Shown here piece after piece: positions 32,488 to 40,003 of a DNA stretch of 64,000 bases. Position 1 is the stretch's first letter, and every line of letters starts with the position of its first letter. This stretch comes from Klenkia terrae (GTDB lineage: Bacteria; Actinomycetota; Actinomycetes; Mycobacteriales; Geodermatophilaceae). The stretch lies in NCBI RefSeq assembly GCF_900491935.1, contig NZ_UEXK01000004.1, forward strand, positions 4,479,267 through 4,543,266, in the 5' to 3' direction. The translations under genes and the position numbers were made by a program. The notes below the pieces were generated by a model. It saw nothing but the letters and a program-made list of their open reading frames with translations. It was not told the origin of the DNA and did not search any database.

Positions 32488-32910
32488 GTGGTGGCAGAGC
32501 AGGTCGTGACGCACGACGTCCCGGCGCCGGGTGCGTCTTCCCGGCGGTCCCGGCGGCGCCCGGCCGACGCCGAGGAACGCCGCTGCGGCTGGTGCCGCAA
32601 CGTGCTGCCGGAGCAGGAGTCCGTGGGGCGGCCGCGGCTGTACTGCGGCCAGGCGTGCCGGCAGCGAGCCTACGAGCAGCGCTCGGCCACCGCGAAGGCC
32701 GGCCTGTCGCCCGACGTCGTGCTGGTGACCCGCACGGAGCTCGACGGCCTGCAGGACAGGTTGTTCCAGCTGCGCTGCGCCCTGGAGGACGTGCAGACCC
32801 TGCTGACGGAGAAGCCGACCAAGGCCGAGCTGGAGCGGGCGCTGTCGGAGCTGGTGCGCTCGACGGGCCGGCTGGACAAGCTGTGGCTGACCGGGCGGTC
32901 GGCGGGCTGA
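32488..32910 (+). CDS. Small protein with C-x2-C / C-x3-C zinc-knuckle-like motif
   Basis: 140 residues. After a basic stretch (SSRRSRRRPADAEERR) comes CGWCRNVLPEQ and then RLYCGQACRQRAYEQRSA, giving CxxC and CxxxC pairs typical of a small zinc-binding fold. The rest is a predicted helical segment (TELDGLQDRLFQLRCALEDVQTLL). Similar proteins are widespread in actinobacteria without assigned function; nucleic-acid or protein binding is plausible. Confidence 0.7.
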   Translation: MVAEQVVTHDVPAPGASSRRSRRRPADAEERRCGWCRNVLPEQESVGRPRLYCGQACRQRAYEQRSATAKAGLSPDVVLVTRTELDGLQDRLFQLRCALEDVQTLLTEKPTKAELERALSELVRSTGRLDKLWLTGRSAG

Positions 32911-32932
32911 CCCGCCGACCGGGGCAGGCCGG

Positions 32933-33175
32933 TCAGTCGACCGGCGCGCCTTCCTCGATGCCGACGTCGCCCGCGGGGTCCTGGTTGCCGTGGTTGTAGA
33001 CGCTGCCCTGGGAGACGTCGGTCGGGTCGTTGCCCGACAGGTTGTCCGTGGAGTCCTTCGACGTGCCGCTGCGCTGACCCAGGCCGTCGGTGTCGCTGCA
33101 ACCGGTCAGGGCGGCCCCGCCACCGAGCAGGACGAGGGCGGTGACGGCGGTGACGACCGGACGGCGGATCTCCAT
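32933..33175 (-). CDS. Small lipoprotein
   Basis: 80 residues. Signal peptide with basic start MEIRRP, hydrophobic core VVTAVTALVLLGGGAA and the lipobox LTGC, so lipidation at Cys26 is predicted. The mature part is short, polar and rich in Asp, Gly, Ser and Asn, and looks disordered. A -10 hexamer TAGGCT lies 6 bases before the ATG. Function unknown. Confidence 0.7.
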   Translation of the reverse strand: MEIRRPVVTAVTALVLLGGGAALTGCSDTDGLGQRSGTSKDSTDNLSGNDPTDVSQGSVYNHGNQDPAGDVGIEEGAPVD

Positions 33176-33181
33176 GCCCGG

Positions 33182-33187
33182 AGCCTA
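33182..33187 (-). promoter_or_regulatory. -10 element TAGGCT of the lipoprotein gene
   Basis: On the minus strand TAGGCT, then CCGGGC, then the ATG at 33175; leaderless arrangement. Confidence 0.5.
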
Positions 33188-33246
33188 GGCGACCCGCCGG
33201 GTCCGCGGGCACCCGACACCCGACCGTGGTCTGGCACCATCCCGCC

Positions 33247-33705
33247 GTGGCCGACACCTACACCGTGACCCGCGAGACCGTCGTCGCGGCGCCGCCCGCC
33301 GCCGTCCTGGAGCGGCTGGTCGACTTCCGCCGGTGGCGCGACTGGTCGCCGTTCGAGGACCTCGACCCGGACATGCAGCGGACCTACGACGGGTCCGGGG
33401 TGGGGAGCAGCTACGCCTGGGCCGGGTCGATGAAGGCCGGCGCCGGCCGGATGGAGCTGACCGACGTGTCGGCCACCCGGGTGGTCGTCGAGCAGGAGAA
33501 CACCAAGCCGCTGCGCTCGCGCAGCACGTCGACGTTCACGCTCACCGAGGTGGACGGCGGCACCCGGGTCACCTGGGCCGGCACCGGCACGCTCAACCGG
33601 CTCATGCGGGTGGCCGCCCGGGTGGTGCCGATGGAGAAGGTGCTGGGTCCGGTGTTCGAGAAGGGCCTGACTCGGCTGGGGGAGCAGGTGCAGCGCGTCC
33701 GTTGA
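33247..33705 (+). CDS. SRPBCC family protein
   Basis: 152-residue START/polyketide-cyclase-like protein: YTVTRETVVAAPPAAVLERLVDFRRWRDWSPFEDLDPDMQ is the characteristic opening strand, helix and W-x-x-W-S-P-F segment, and the C-terminal long helix includes VPMEKVLGPVFEKGLTRLGEQV. It probably binds a hydrophobic ligand; no catalytic role is evident. The GTG at 33247 sits 6 bases after CACCAT, a weaker version of the leaderless -10. Confidence 0.82.
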   Translation: MADTYTVTRETVVAAPPAAVLERLVDFRRWRDWSPFEDLDPDMQRTYDGSGVGSSYAWAGSMKAGAGRMELTDVSATRVVVEQENTKPLRSRSTSTFTLTEVDGGTRVTWAGTGTLNRLMRVAARVVPMEKVLGPVFEKGLTRLGEQVQRVR

Positions 33706-33723
33706 CCGCCCGGTCGCCGAGTC

Positions 33724-33739
33724 GTACGGTTTTGCGTAC
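33724..33739. promoter_or_regulatory. Candidate autoregulatory operator of the TA module
   Basis: Inverted repeat GTACG and CGTAC around a 6-base spacer, just upstream of the antitoxin start. Antitoxins of the YefM family repress their own operon through short palindromes with a GTAC core in E. coli, so this is a good candidate; a TACGGT -10-like hexamer overlaps it. Confidence 0.5.
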
Positions 33740-33752
33740 AAGGGGGTGGCCC

Positions 33753-34013
33753 GTGCGGACCATGAGCTACAGCGAGTCCCGTGCCCGGTACGCGGAGGTG
33801 CTCAGCAGCGTCGTCGACGACCGCGAGGAAGTGATCATCACCCGCGCCGGCCACGAGCCCGCGGTGATCGTCGCCCTCGACGAGTACGAGTCGCTCAAGG
33901 AGACCGCCCACCTGCTGCGCAGCCCGGCCAACGCCCGGCGCCTGCTGGCGTCGGTCGAACGGCTCGAGGCCGGCGGCGGCGTCGAGCGGGAGCTCGTCGA
34001 CCCCGACGGCTGA
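33753..34013 (+). CDS. yefM: Antitoxin, YefM/Phd family
   Basis: 86 residues from GTG 33753 (ATG 33762 is an alternative three codons in). N-terminal DNA-binding Phd/YefM fold: TMSYSESRARYAEVLSSVVDDREEVIITRAGHEPAVIVALDEYESLKET; the C-terminal helical tail LLRSPANARRLLASVERLEAGG would bind and inhibit the toxin. Its stop overlaps the toxin start by one base (TGATG), so the pair is coupled. Confidence 0.9.
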   Translation: MRTMSYSESRARYAEVLSSVVDDREEVIITRAGHEPAVIVALDEYESLKETAHLLRSPANARRLLASVERLEAGGGVERELVDPDG

Positions 34014-34270
34014 TGCGCGTCGTCTTCGACCAGGACGGCTGGGACGACTACCTCTGGTGGCAGCAGCAGGACCGCAAGGTCCTGCGGCGCATCAACACGT
34101 TGATCGCGGACATCGCAGGCAACGGCAACGACGGCATCGGCAAGCCCGAGCCGCTGCGGGACGGTTTCCACGGCTACTGGTCCCGGCGGATCACCGAGGA
34201 GCACCGACTGGTCTACCGCGTCGACGACGACGCTGTCCGGATCGCTGCCTGCCGGTACCACTACGAGTGA
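34013..34270 (+). CDS. yoeB: Toxin, Txe/YoeB family mRNA interferase
   Basis: Ribosome-dependent endoribonuclease toxin, 85 residues, the family length. Landmarks: VVFDQDGWDDYLWWQQQDRKVLRRINTLI, GKPEPLRDGFHGYWSRRITEEHRLVYRV, and the C-terminal catalytic CRYHYE with the conserved His-Tyr pair. All expected active-site residues (Glu in TEEHR, Arg, His, Tyr) are present, so it should be functional. Only 0.35 kb separates it from the dif site. Confidence 0.92.
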   Translation: MRVVFDQDGWDDYLWWQQQDRKVLRRINTLIADIAGNGNDGIGKPEPLRDGFHGYWSRRITEEHRLVYRVDDDAVRIAACRYHYE

Positions 34271-34275
34271 CGTCA

Positions 34276-34294
34276 TTGCGTCACCGTGACGCAA
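34276..34294. terminator. Palindrome TTGCGTCAC-C-GTGACGCAA after yoeB
   Basis: Nine-base perfect inverted repeat around a single base, 6 bases beyond the toxin stop. The 1-base centre would leave a stem of at most about 7-8 pairs in RNA and no T run follows, so it could be an operator rather than a terminator. Confidence 0.35.
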
Positions 34295-34617
34295 CCGGGC
34301 TGGTCTCGGTGGGTCCGGGGGGAGCGGCGGCCATCTGGACCAGGGCCCGACATCGGGGGTCATCGGGCCGGGCTCGGCTGTTCGCCGGGTGCCGAGCGGT
34401 CGGGTCGGGCGGCCGCCGGTCGACGTGCAGCCGGGGTCCGCGCCGGCGACCGGTGGACGCCGAGGCGTCGGGGTGCACAAGCGTCGCGACAGGGCGTTCG
34501 TTTACGACGACCGACGGTCCGGACGAGCTGACGACGTCCTGGTCGGCGCGGTGCTGGGCTGCGACGTCCGAGCCGTCCGGCGGACGGCCCACCAGACCCC
34601 TCTCGGCCGTTCTGGAC

Positions 34618-34645
34618 TCTGCCGATAATCGACATTATGTCAGGT
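34618..34645 (+). other. dif: Chromosome dimer resolution site dif
   Basis: 28 bases composed of the XerC arm TCTGCCGATAA, the 6-base centre TCGACA and the XerD arm TTATGTCAGGT. From memory the actinobacterial consensus has CCGATAAT and ACATTATGTCA with a degenerate pair between them; both blocks are exact here. The site is AT-rich in a very GC-rich background, in a gene-free gap, and the polarity of GGGGGAG heptamers reverses across it. XerC/XerD with FtsK would resolve chromosome dimers here. Confidence 0.88.
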
Positions 34646-34664
34646 AACGGAGTTCAGACCCCGC

Positions 34665-35153
34665 TCAGGCGGCCCAGCTGTCGTCGGCGATCATCGCCTC
34701 TGCCTGCTGACGCCACGAGGCGATGATCTGCGGCTGCGGCACGCCGCAGAACGCGGTCAGCCGCTCGGCCATCGCGATCGACACGTCGGCCAGCACGACC
34801 ATGCAGGGCTCGGCCCGGTCGTCGGACCCGAGGTCGTGGGCCAGTCGGCTGGCCTCCCCCAGGTCCTCGGTCGCGGTGTAGAGCAGCGTCAGGACGGTGG
34901 GCACCACCGGCTGGGCGGCCGGCACCGGCTGCACCCGCAACCCGTCGAGCACCCGGGACGCCGGGCACCGGCCGACGGCGCTGGCCTGCCGCACCGACAG
35001 GTTCGTCACCGCGAGCACGCCCAGTACCCCCAGGCCGTCCGGCGCGCCGGACAGCTCCTCCAGCACGACCTCGAAGACGGCGTACTCGTCCTGCTGGCGG
35101 GCGGCCACCAGGTCCAGCGCGGTCCGGTAGAGCTGAGGGCTGAGTCGCGTCAC
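34665..35153 (-). CDS. Hypothetical helical protein
   Basis: 162 residues from GTG 35153, chosen because GGAGG stands 5 bases before it; the frame continues upstream to a TTG at 35240. The protein looks fully helical (VTRLSPQLYRTALDLVAARQQDEYAVFEVVLEELSG, then RVQPVPAAQPVVPTVLTLLYTA and a C-terminal ITASWRQQAEAMIADDSWAA-like end). I do not recognise a family. It is the first gene to the right of dif. Confidence 0.65.
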   Translation of the reverse strand: MTRLSPQLYRTALDLVAARQQDEYAVFEVVLEELSGAPDGLGVLGVLAVTNLSVRQASAVGRCPASRVLDGLRVQPVPAAQPVVPTVLTLLYTATEDLGEASRLAHDLGSDDRAEPCMVVLADVSIAMAERLTAFCGVPQPQIIASWRQQAEAMIADDSWAA

Positions 35154-35226
35154 GTCGACCTCCGGAGCTGGTCCACCTGGTGGGGCTACACGATGTTCTA
35201 TCGGCAGCCCGAGCGCCAGGGCGGGC

Positions 35227-35688
35227 TCAGGCGCCGTCAAAGTCGTGCTGGCGCCAGGCCTCGTAGGCGGCGATCGCCGCGGCGTTCGACAGGTTCAGCG
35301 ACCGCCGGCCGGCCAGCATCGGCATCCGCAGCCGGTCGGTCACCCGCGGGTCGGCCAGGACCTCCTCGGCGAGCCCCGTCGGCTCCGGGCCGAACAGCAG
35401 CACGTCCCCGGGCCGGTAGGCGACGTCGGTGTACCGGGTCGTGGCCGAGGCGGTGAAGGCGAAGACCCGGGCGGCGGGCACCGCGGCGAGGAACTCGGGC
35501 AGGCCGTCGTGCACGGTGACCGAGGCGAGGTCGTGGTAGTCCAGCCCCGCCCGCCGCAGCTTGGCGTCGGACAGGTCGAACCCCAGCGGACCGATCAGGT
35601 GCAGGTGCGCCCCGGTGGCCGCCACGAGCCGGATCGCGTTGCCGGTGTTCGGCGGGATGCGGGGTTCGTGGAAGGCGATGTGGAACAC
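35227..35688 (-). CDS. trmL: tRNA (cytidine(34)-2'-O)-methyltransferase TrmL
   Basis: SPOUT methyltransferase that 2'-O-methylates the wobble nucleotide of tRNA-Leu using SAM. 153 residues: FHEPRIPPNTGNAIRLVAATGAHLHLIGPLGFDL at the N terminus, LLFGPEPTGLAEEVL (SAM knot) and RSLNLSNAAAIAAYEAWRQ, the trefoil-knot C-terminal signature with Leu-Asn-Leu-Ser. GTG start; the downstream GNAT gene begins on the same strand upstream with 4 bases between them. Confidence 0.93.
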   Translation of the reverse strand: MFHIAFHEPRIPPNTGNAIRLVAATGAHLHLIGPLGFDLSDAKLRRAGLDYHDLASVTVHDGLPEFLAAVPAARVFAFTASATTRYTDVAYRPGDVLLFGPEPTGLAEEVLADPRVTDRLRMPMLAGRRSLNLSNAAAIAAYEAWRQHDFDGA

Positions 35689-35692
35689 GACG

Positions 35693-36229
35693 TCAGTCTT
35701 CCCCGCCGGCCAGGACCATCAGCACCGCGTCGACGGTGTGCTCGCCCCACTGCTGCCGGGCGGTGCCGACCTCCCGCCACCCGTGCCGCAGGTAGAGCCC
35801 GCGGGCGTCGGCGTCCGGGGTCACCAGCAGCACCGGGACCCGCCCGAGCGACCCCGCCGTCGCGACCGCGTGGTCGAGCAGCACCAGCCCCGCGCCGCGC
35901 ACCGAGCCGTCGGTGACCAGCCGGGACAGCACCGCCAGGCGCTCGGCGGGCGTCCCGGTGGCCGCCGACCAGCGCTGCGCGGCCAGCTGCTCCCCCGCGT
36001 CGTGACCGGGCCCGGTCGCCGGGTGCAGGGCCACGTGCCCGACCACCCGCCCGTCGTGGACGGCGACCGCGGACACCAGCTCGGTCGGCAGCGCCAGCCA
36101 GTCCGCCCGGACGACGGAGGCCCGCACCGGGTAGCCGACCAGCTCGTGGCTGCGCTGCAGGATCTCCAGCAGGCGCGGCAGATCGGCGTCCTCGCGCGGG
36201 CGGACGGTGAGCCCAGGGGTCGTGGACAC
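35693..36229 (-). CDS. GNAT family N-acetyltransferase
   Basis: 178 residues. LTVRPREDADLPRLLEILQRS is the usual GNAT start, VAVHDGRVVGHVALHP the beta-hairpin, LSRLVTDGSVRGAGLVLLDHAVATA the acetyl-CoA-binding block (R-G-A-G-L in place of R-G-x-G-x), and DARGLYLRHGWREVG the C-terminal signature. Substrate unknown. It lies between dapA-like and trmL genes on the same strand with tiny gaps, so all three may form an operon. Confidence 0.87.
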   Translation of the reverse strand: MSTTPGLTVRPREDADLPRLLEILQRSHELVGYPVRASVVRADWLALPTELVSAVAVHDGRVVGHVALHPATGPGHDAGEQLAAQRWSAATGTPAERLAVLSRLVTDGSVRGAGLVLLDHAVATAGSLGRVPVLLVTPDADARGLYLRHGWREVGTARQQWGEHTVDAVLMVLAGGED

Positions 36230-36236
36230 CCGGGGC

Positions 36237-37133
36237 CTACGGTGCCAGCAGGCCGGCCGCGGCCAGGCCGGCGCGCAGGGCGGCGACCTCGGTGTCGTCG
36301 AGCTCGGCCAGCGGCTGGCGGACCCGGCGGTCGTCGAGGACGCCGAGCAGCTGCAGGGCGGCCTTGGCGGTCGACGCGCCGTAGTTCGGCACGCCCATGA
36401 CCGCGTCGAAGGCCGGCAGCAGCCGGGTGTGGATCTCCAGCGCCGTGCCGTGGTCGCCGGCGAGGAAGGCCTCGACCATCGCCCGCAGCTGCTCCCCAGC
36501 CGCGTGCGCCACGACGCTCACCAGGCCGACCGCGCCGTAGGCCAGGTAGCCCAGGGTCAGGGCGTCGTCGCCGCAGTAGACCTCGTAGCCCAGCTGCCGC
36601 AGCCGCGCGGCCTGGGCGGGGTTGCCGGTGGCGTCCTTGACGGCGACGACGGTGTCCAGCTCGAGGGCGGCCCGGTAGGAGTCCAGCGCGATCGAGGACC
36701 CGGTCCGGCTCGGCACGTCGTAGAGCATCACCGGGACGTCGCTGACCCCGGCGACGGTCGTGATGTGCCCGAGGATGCCGTTCTGGCTGGGCTTGTTGTA
36801 GTACGGCGTCACCACCAGCAGGCCGTCGGCGCCGATGCCGGCCGCCTGCTCCGCGATCTCCACCGAGTGCGCCGTGCTGTTGGTCCCGACGCCGGCGATC
36901 ACGGTCGCCCGGTCCCCCACCGCCTCCCGGACGGCGGCCAGGATCTCGCCGTCCTCGGGCACGGTGGTGGTCGGCGCCTCTCCCGTCGTCCCGGAGACCA
37001 CGACGCCGTCGCTGCCGGTGTCCACGACGTGCCTGGCGATGCGGGCGGTGGCCTCGAGGTCGACCCGGCCCTGCGCGTCGAACGCGGTGGCGATGGCGGT
37101 GATCAAGCGGCCGAAGCGGGGCGTGGAGCTCAC
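36237..37133 (-). CDS. dapA: 4-hydroxy-tetrahydrodipicolinate synthase (DapA family)
   Basis: Aldolase-type TIM barrel condensing pyruvate with aspartate semialdehyde in lysine and diaminopimelate synthesis. 298 residues: FGRLITAIATAFDAQGRVDLEA, the pyruvate-binding GVVVSGTTGEAPTTT, YYNKPSQNGILGHI, LYDVPSRTGSSIAL (catalytic Tyr region) and the Schiff-base lysine in VVAVKDATGN. Other enzymes of the same family (N-acetylneuraminate lyase-like) are possible, but the residues fit DapA. GTG start preceded by TAGAGT at 6 bases. Confidence 0.9.
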   Translation of the reverse strand: MSSTPRFGRLITAIATAFDAQGRVDLEATARIARHVVDTGSDGVVVSGTTGEAPTTTVPEDGEILAAVREAVGDRATVIAGVGTNSTAHSVEIAEQAAGIGADGLLVVTPYYNKPSQNGILGHITTVAGVSDVPVMLYDVPSRTGSSIALDSYRAALELDTVVAVKDATGNPAQAARLRQLGYEVYCGDDALTLGYLAYGAVGLVSVVAHAAGEQLRAMVEAFLAGDHGTALEIHTRLLPAFDAVMGVPNYGASTAKAALQLLGVLDDRRVRQPLAELDDTEVAALRAGLAAAGLLAP

Positions 37134-37139
37134 CGCGGC

Positions 37140-37145
37140 ACTCTA
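37140..37145 (-). promoter_or_regulatory. -10 element TAGAGT of dapA
   Basis: On the minus strand TAGAGT, GCCGCG, then GTG at 37133; a leaderless arrangement that would serve dapA and the acetyltransferase and trmL behind it. Confidence 0.55.
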
Positions 37146-37168
37146 GCCAGCGCCGGCGGCCGGGCCGT

Positions 37169-37519
37169 TCAGCCGCTGTGCTGGGCCACGTTGACAACCG
37201 TGCCGTCGGGTGCCCGGACGAAGAACCGCCGCACGCCCCACGGCTCGGTGGTCAGCGGGTGCACGATCTCGTAGCCCGCCGCGCGGGCCTCGGCGTAGGC
37301 GGCGTCGACGTCGTCGGTCTTCACCGTGAGGGCGGAGTCCTCGGGAGCGGTGGCGTCGGCGGTGACCAGCTGGACGTGCAGGCCGGTCGCCGGGTCGGTG
37401 TACCGGGCCACCCAGCCCAGGCTGAACTCCTGCTCGCACAGCCCCACGAAGTCGCGCCAGAACCCGGCCTGCTCGACGTCGGCCACGGGCAGGTTCGGCG
37501 TGATGCCGACGACGCGCAC
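37169..37519 (-). CDS. VOC (glyoxalase/bleomycin-resistance) family protein
   Basis: 116 residues from GTG 37519 (VRVVGITPNLPVADVEQAGFWRDFVGL). It has the paired beta-alpha-beta-beta-beta layout, with TGLHVQLVTADAT, VDAAYAEARAAGYEIVHPLTTEPWGVRRFFVRAPDGTVVNVAQH as the second half. Usually metal-dependent or antibiotic-binding; substrate unknown. The start lies 4 bases after the isochorismatase stop, so the two are co-transcribed. Confidence 0.85.
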   Translation of the reverse strand: MRVVGITPNLPVADVEQAGFWRDFVGLCEQEFSLGWVARYTDPATGLHVQLVTADATAPEDSALTVKTDDVDAAYAEARAAGYEIVHPLTTEPWGVRRFFVRAPDGTVVNVAQHSG

Positions 37520-37523
37520 CGCG

Positions 37524-38078
37524 TCAGCCGGCCAGGGTGACGTCGGCGGCCGGCACCACCGCGGCGGTGCGGCCGGGTGCGGTCTGGAAGCCCCAGTACA
37601 GGTTGGTGTGGGAGATGAAGTCGGCCGGCGCCGGGGCGCCGTAGTCGCTGAGGTCCTCCGTGGTGTGCGCGTCGCCGACCAGCGTGACGTCGTAGCCGCG
37701 GGTGAACGCCCCGTGGATGGTGGAGCGGATGCAGGCGTCGGTCTGCGCACCGGTGACCACCAGCCGGCCGACCCCGGCACCGGCGAGCACCTGCTCGAGG
37801 TCGGTGCCCTCGAAGGAGTCGCCGTGCTCCTTGTGCACGAGCGCCTCCCCCTCGGCGCGCTGCAGCTGCGGCACGACCTGCCACTGCTCGCTGCCCTGCG
37901 GCAGCTCGGCAGACGAGTGCTGCACCCACACGACCGGCACCTGCTCGGCGCGCGCCCGGGAGACCAGGCCGTCGATCCGCTGCACGACCTCGTCGGTCCC
38001 GTGCGAGCCGGCCATCACCCCGTTCTGCACGTCGATCACCAACAGGGCGGTGTTCGGGCGGTCGGTCAACGTGGTCAT
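37524..38078 (-). CDS. Isochorismatase family cysteine hydrolase
   Basis: 184 residues. NTALLVIDVQNGVM (catalytic Asp), the lysine-containing VHKEHGDSFEGTDLEQVL and TGAQTDACIRSTIHGAFTRGYDVTLVGDAHTTED with the nucleophilic cysteine. The family includes nicotinamidases and isochorismatases; substrate not assignable. A Shine-Dalgarno sequence GAGGAG precedes ATG 38078. Confidence 0.9.
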   Translation of the reverse strand: MTTLTDRPNTALLVIDVQNGVMAGSHGTDEVVQRIDGLVSRARAEQVPVVWVQHSSAELPQGSEQWQVVPQLQRAEGEALVHKEHGDSFEGTDLEQVLAGAGVGRLVVTGAQTDACIRSTIHGAFTRGYDVTLVGDAHTTEDLSDYGAPAPADFISHTNLYWGFQTAPGRTAAVVPAADVTLAG

Positions 38079-38207
38079 CGCGGGTCTCCTCGGGGGCGGT
38101 CGCCGGGTGGTGAGGGCACCGTAGGCCCGCGCACCGACAGTTCTGCCCGGTCCCGGTTGAGTAGTGCTGCGGTGGGGTCGCCGTCCCCCGCCGGAGAGGG
38201 TCGTGTG

Positions 38208-38552
38208 GTGACCCCGTACCAGCGCGCCGCCGCCGTGTCGTCCTCCCCCGTCACCCGGCCCGCCGACCCCCGGTGCCGGGACCGGTGGCCCGGTGCCGGC
38301 GACCTCGTCGGCCAGCTGGCCCTGCTGGCCGCCGCGCTGGTGGTCGGGGCCGCGATGCTGGTCAACCGGCTGCAGCTGCCGCCGGACGCCGACCGCACCT
38401 GGGCGCTGGACGCGACCACGCTCGCGCTGCTGGGCACCGCCGCGGTCGTGCACTCCCTGGCCCGGCGCGGCCGACCCGGCCGGTGGCCGGTGCTGCTGCT
38501 CGCCGGGCCGCTGCTGGCCGCCGTCGTCCTGGCGCCCGGCCTCGCCGGCTGA
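38208..38552 (+). CDS. Small membrane protein
   Basis: 114 residues from GTG 38208 (a GTG one codon upstream is equally possible). Three hydrophobic segments can be seen: LVGQLALLAAALVVGAAMLV, TTLALLGTAAVVHSLA and WPVLLLAGPLLAAVVLAPG, with basic RRGRPGR between the last two. No family recognised. It ends 6 bases before the convergent PlsC gene. Confidence 0.55.
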   Translation: MTPYQRAAAVSSSPVTRPADPRCRDRWPGAGDLVGQLALLAAALVVGAAMLVNRLQLPPDADRTWALDATTLALLGTAAVVHSLARRGRPGRWPVLLLAGPLLAAVVLAPGLAG

Positions 38553-38558
38553 GCCGGG

Positions 38559-39230
38559 TCAGCCCGTCGGGCGCTGCGCGTCGTGCTCGGCGACCAGCTG
38601 CCGGAACCCGGCGGCGGCCTTGGCCCGGCCGGGGATCTGCGGCGGGGCGGTGGAGCGCACCTCGGCGACCACCCGGCGGGTCAGCGCCAGCGCCGACTCC
38701 CCCGGCAGCGGCTGCACCGGCGGCAGGAACTCCACGGTGATCCGCGGCCGCTTCGGGAAGCGGACGACGTCCACCGCACCGGTGATCCGCACGCCCACCA
38801 CCGGGGTGCCCTCGACGGCCTGGGCCAGCCGGCCGGCGCCGCTGAACACCTTCATGGTCCGCCCGCGGGAGACGGTGCCCTCGGGGAAGACACCGATGCA
38901 GCCGCCGTCCCGGAGCACCGCGACGGCGGCGGCCAGGGCGGCGGCGTCCCCGCGACCGCGGGACACCGGGATCTGCCCCATCCGGTCCAGGACGGCGCCC
39001 ACGACCTTGTTCTTCCACAGCGAGTCCTTCGCCAGCGCCCGCACCTGCCGGCGCCGGACGGCGGCCACCCCGACCACGACCGGGTCCCAGGCGCTGTCGT
39101 GGTTGGCCATGAGGACGACGGGGCCGGTCGCCGGCACGTGCTCCGCGCCGACCACCCGCAACCGGCCCCAGCCGCGCACGATCGGGGTGCCGACGGCCAT
39201 GACGAGCGCGTACGCCCAGGTCAGCTTCAC
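38559..39230 (-). CDS. 1-acyl-sn-glycerol-3-phosphate acyltransferase (PlsC family)
   Basis: 223 residues from GTG 39230. N-terminal membrane-associated helix LTWAYALVMAVGTPIVRGW, motif I VVLMANHDSAWDPVVVG (NHxxxxD), QIPVSRGRGDA, motif III IGVFPEGTVSRG (EGT) and TPVVGVRITG. Likely makes phosphatidic acid. It overlaps the upstream HlyIII-family gene by 4 bases (GTGA). It is the most canonical of the three PlsC-like proteins in the window. Confidence 0.9.
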   Translation of the reverse strand: MKLTWAYALVMAVGTPIVRGWGRLRVVGAEHVPATGPVVLMANHDSAWDPVVVGVAAVRRRQVRALAKDSLWKNKVVGAVLDRMGQIPVSRGRGDAAALAAAVAVLRDGGCIGVFPEGTVSRGRTMKVFSGAGRLAQAVEGTPVVGVRITGAVDVVRFPKRPRITVEFLPPVQPLPGESALALTRRVVAEVRSTAPPQIPGRAKAAAGFRQLVAEHDAQRPTG

Positions 39231-39922
39231 CGGGCCGCCAGCAGGACGGAGACGGCGAGGAAGTGGCAGGTGGCCGCGGCGCAGACCAGGGCGTGGAACA
39301 CCTCGTGGTAGCCGAAGACCAGCGGGCGGGGATCGGGCCGGCGCAGGTGGTAGCCGACCGCGCCGAGGATGTAGAGCGCTCCCCCGCCCAGCACGAGCCA
39401 CCCGGCGGCGTGGCCGGCGGTGTCCCACAGCGCAGGCAGGCCGAGGGCCGACAGCACACCCAGCCCGATGAAGACGCTGCCCATCAGGACCTCGTTCACC
39501 TGCAGGAAGACCAGGTGCAGGCCGATCGCGGCCAGAGCGCAGGTCCAGACCAGGCCCAGCAGCAGGTAGCCCGCCGTCCCGCGGACCGCGAGCAGCGCGA
39601 TCGGGGTGGCAGTGCCGGCGACCAGCACGACGATCATCGACTGGTCCAGGCGCTGCAGCACCCGGCGGGCGGCGGGCGACCAGGTGCCCAGGTGGTAGAG
39701 CGCGCTGGTGCCGAGCAGGCCGACCAGGGCGACGACGTAGACCAGGACGGCGGTCGTCTCCACCGGTCCGCGGGCGGCGACCACGAGCAGGACGCCGAAG
39801 ACCAGCGCGAGCTGGGACCAGGCCAGGTGCAGCCAGCCACGCCACGTCGGGCGGACGTGGTGGGTGTCCCGCTGCGCGTCGTAGAGCAGGGCGGGTGGCG
39901 CCGACATCGGCGGGGCGGTCAC
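39227..39922 (-). CDS. Hemolysin III / PAQR family membrane protein
   Basis: 231 residues, seven predicted membrane helices. Family motifs for a membrane metal site: LGTSALYHLGTW (SxxxH) and FGYHEVFHALVCAAATCHF (HxxxH). Related to eukaryotic adiponectin receptors; the bacterial role is thought to involve membrane lipid homeostasis, which fits its coupling to a PlsC gene. GAGGAGG precedes the GTG start. Confidence 0.9.
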   Translation of the reverse strand: MTAPPMSAPPALLYDAQRDTHHVRPTWRGWLHLAWSQLALVFGVLLVVAARGPVETTAVLVYVVALVGLLGTSALYHLGTWSPAARRVLQRLDQSMIVVLVAGTATPIALLAVRGTAGYLLLGLVWTCALAAIGLHLVFLQVNEVLMGSVFIGLGVLSALGLPALWDTAGHAAGWLVLGGGALYILGAVGYHLRRPDPRPLVFGYHEVFHALVCAAATCHFLAVSVLLAAR

Positions 39923-40003
39923 GGGTGCCTCCTCGTGGCCGTCCGGGGGTTCGAAGCGGCCGGCGTCAGTCTGCCCGACGGATCACCGGCGTGGCGGGTC
40001 GGC

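Larger units (their letters stand above)
34271..34664. other. Gene-free interval containing the dif site
   Basis: About 390 bases without a supportable gene; short open frames on both strands show no recognisable protein features. It holds a perfect palindrome at 34276-34294 right after the toxin stop and the dif site at 34618-34645. Confidence 0.7.

Noticed and set aside
34281-34647. Several short frames (about 70-100 codons) on both strands between yoeB and the next gene
   Set aside because: Arg/Pro-rich, no start signals, no family features; they overlap the dif site.
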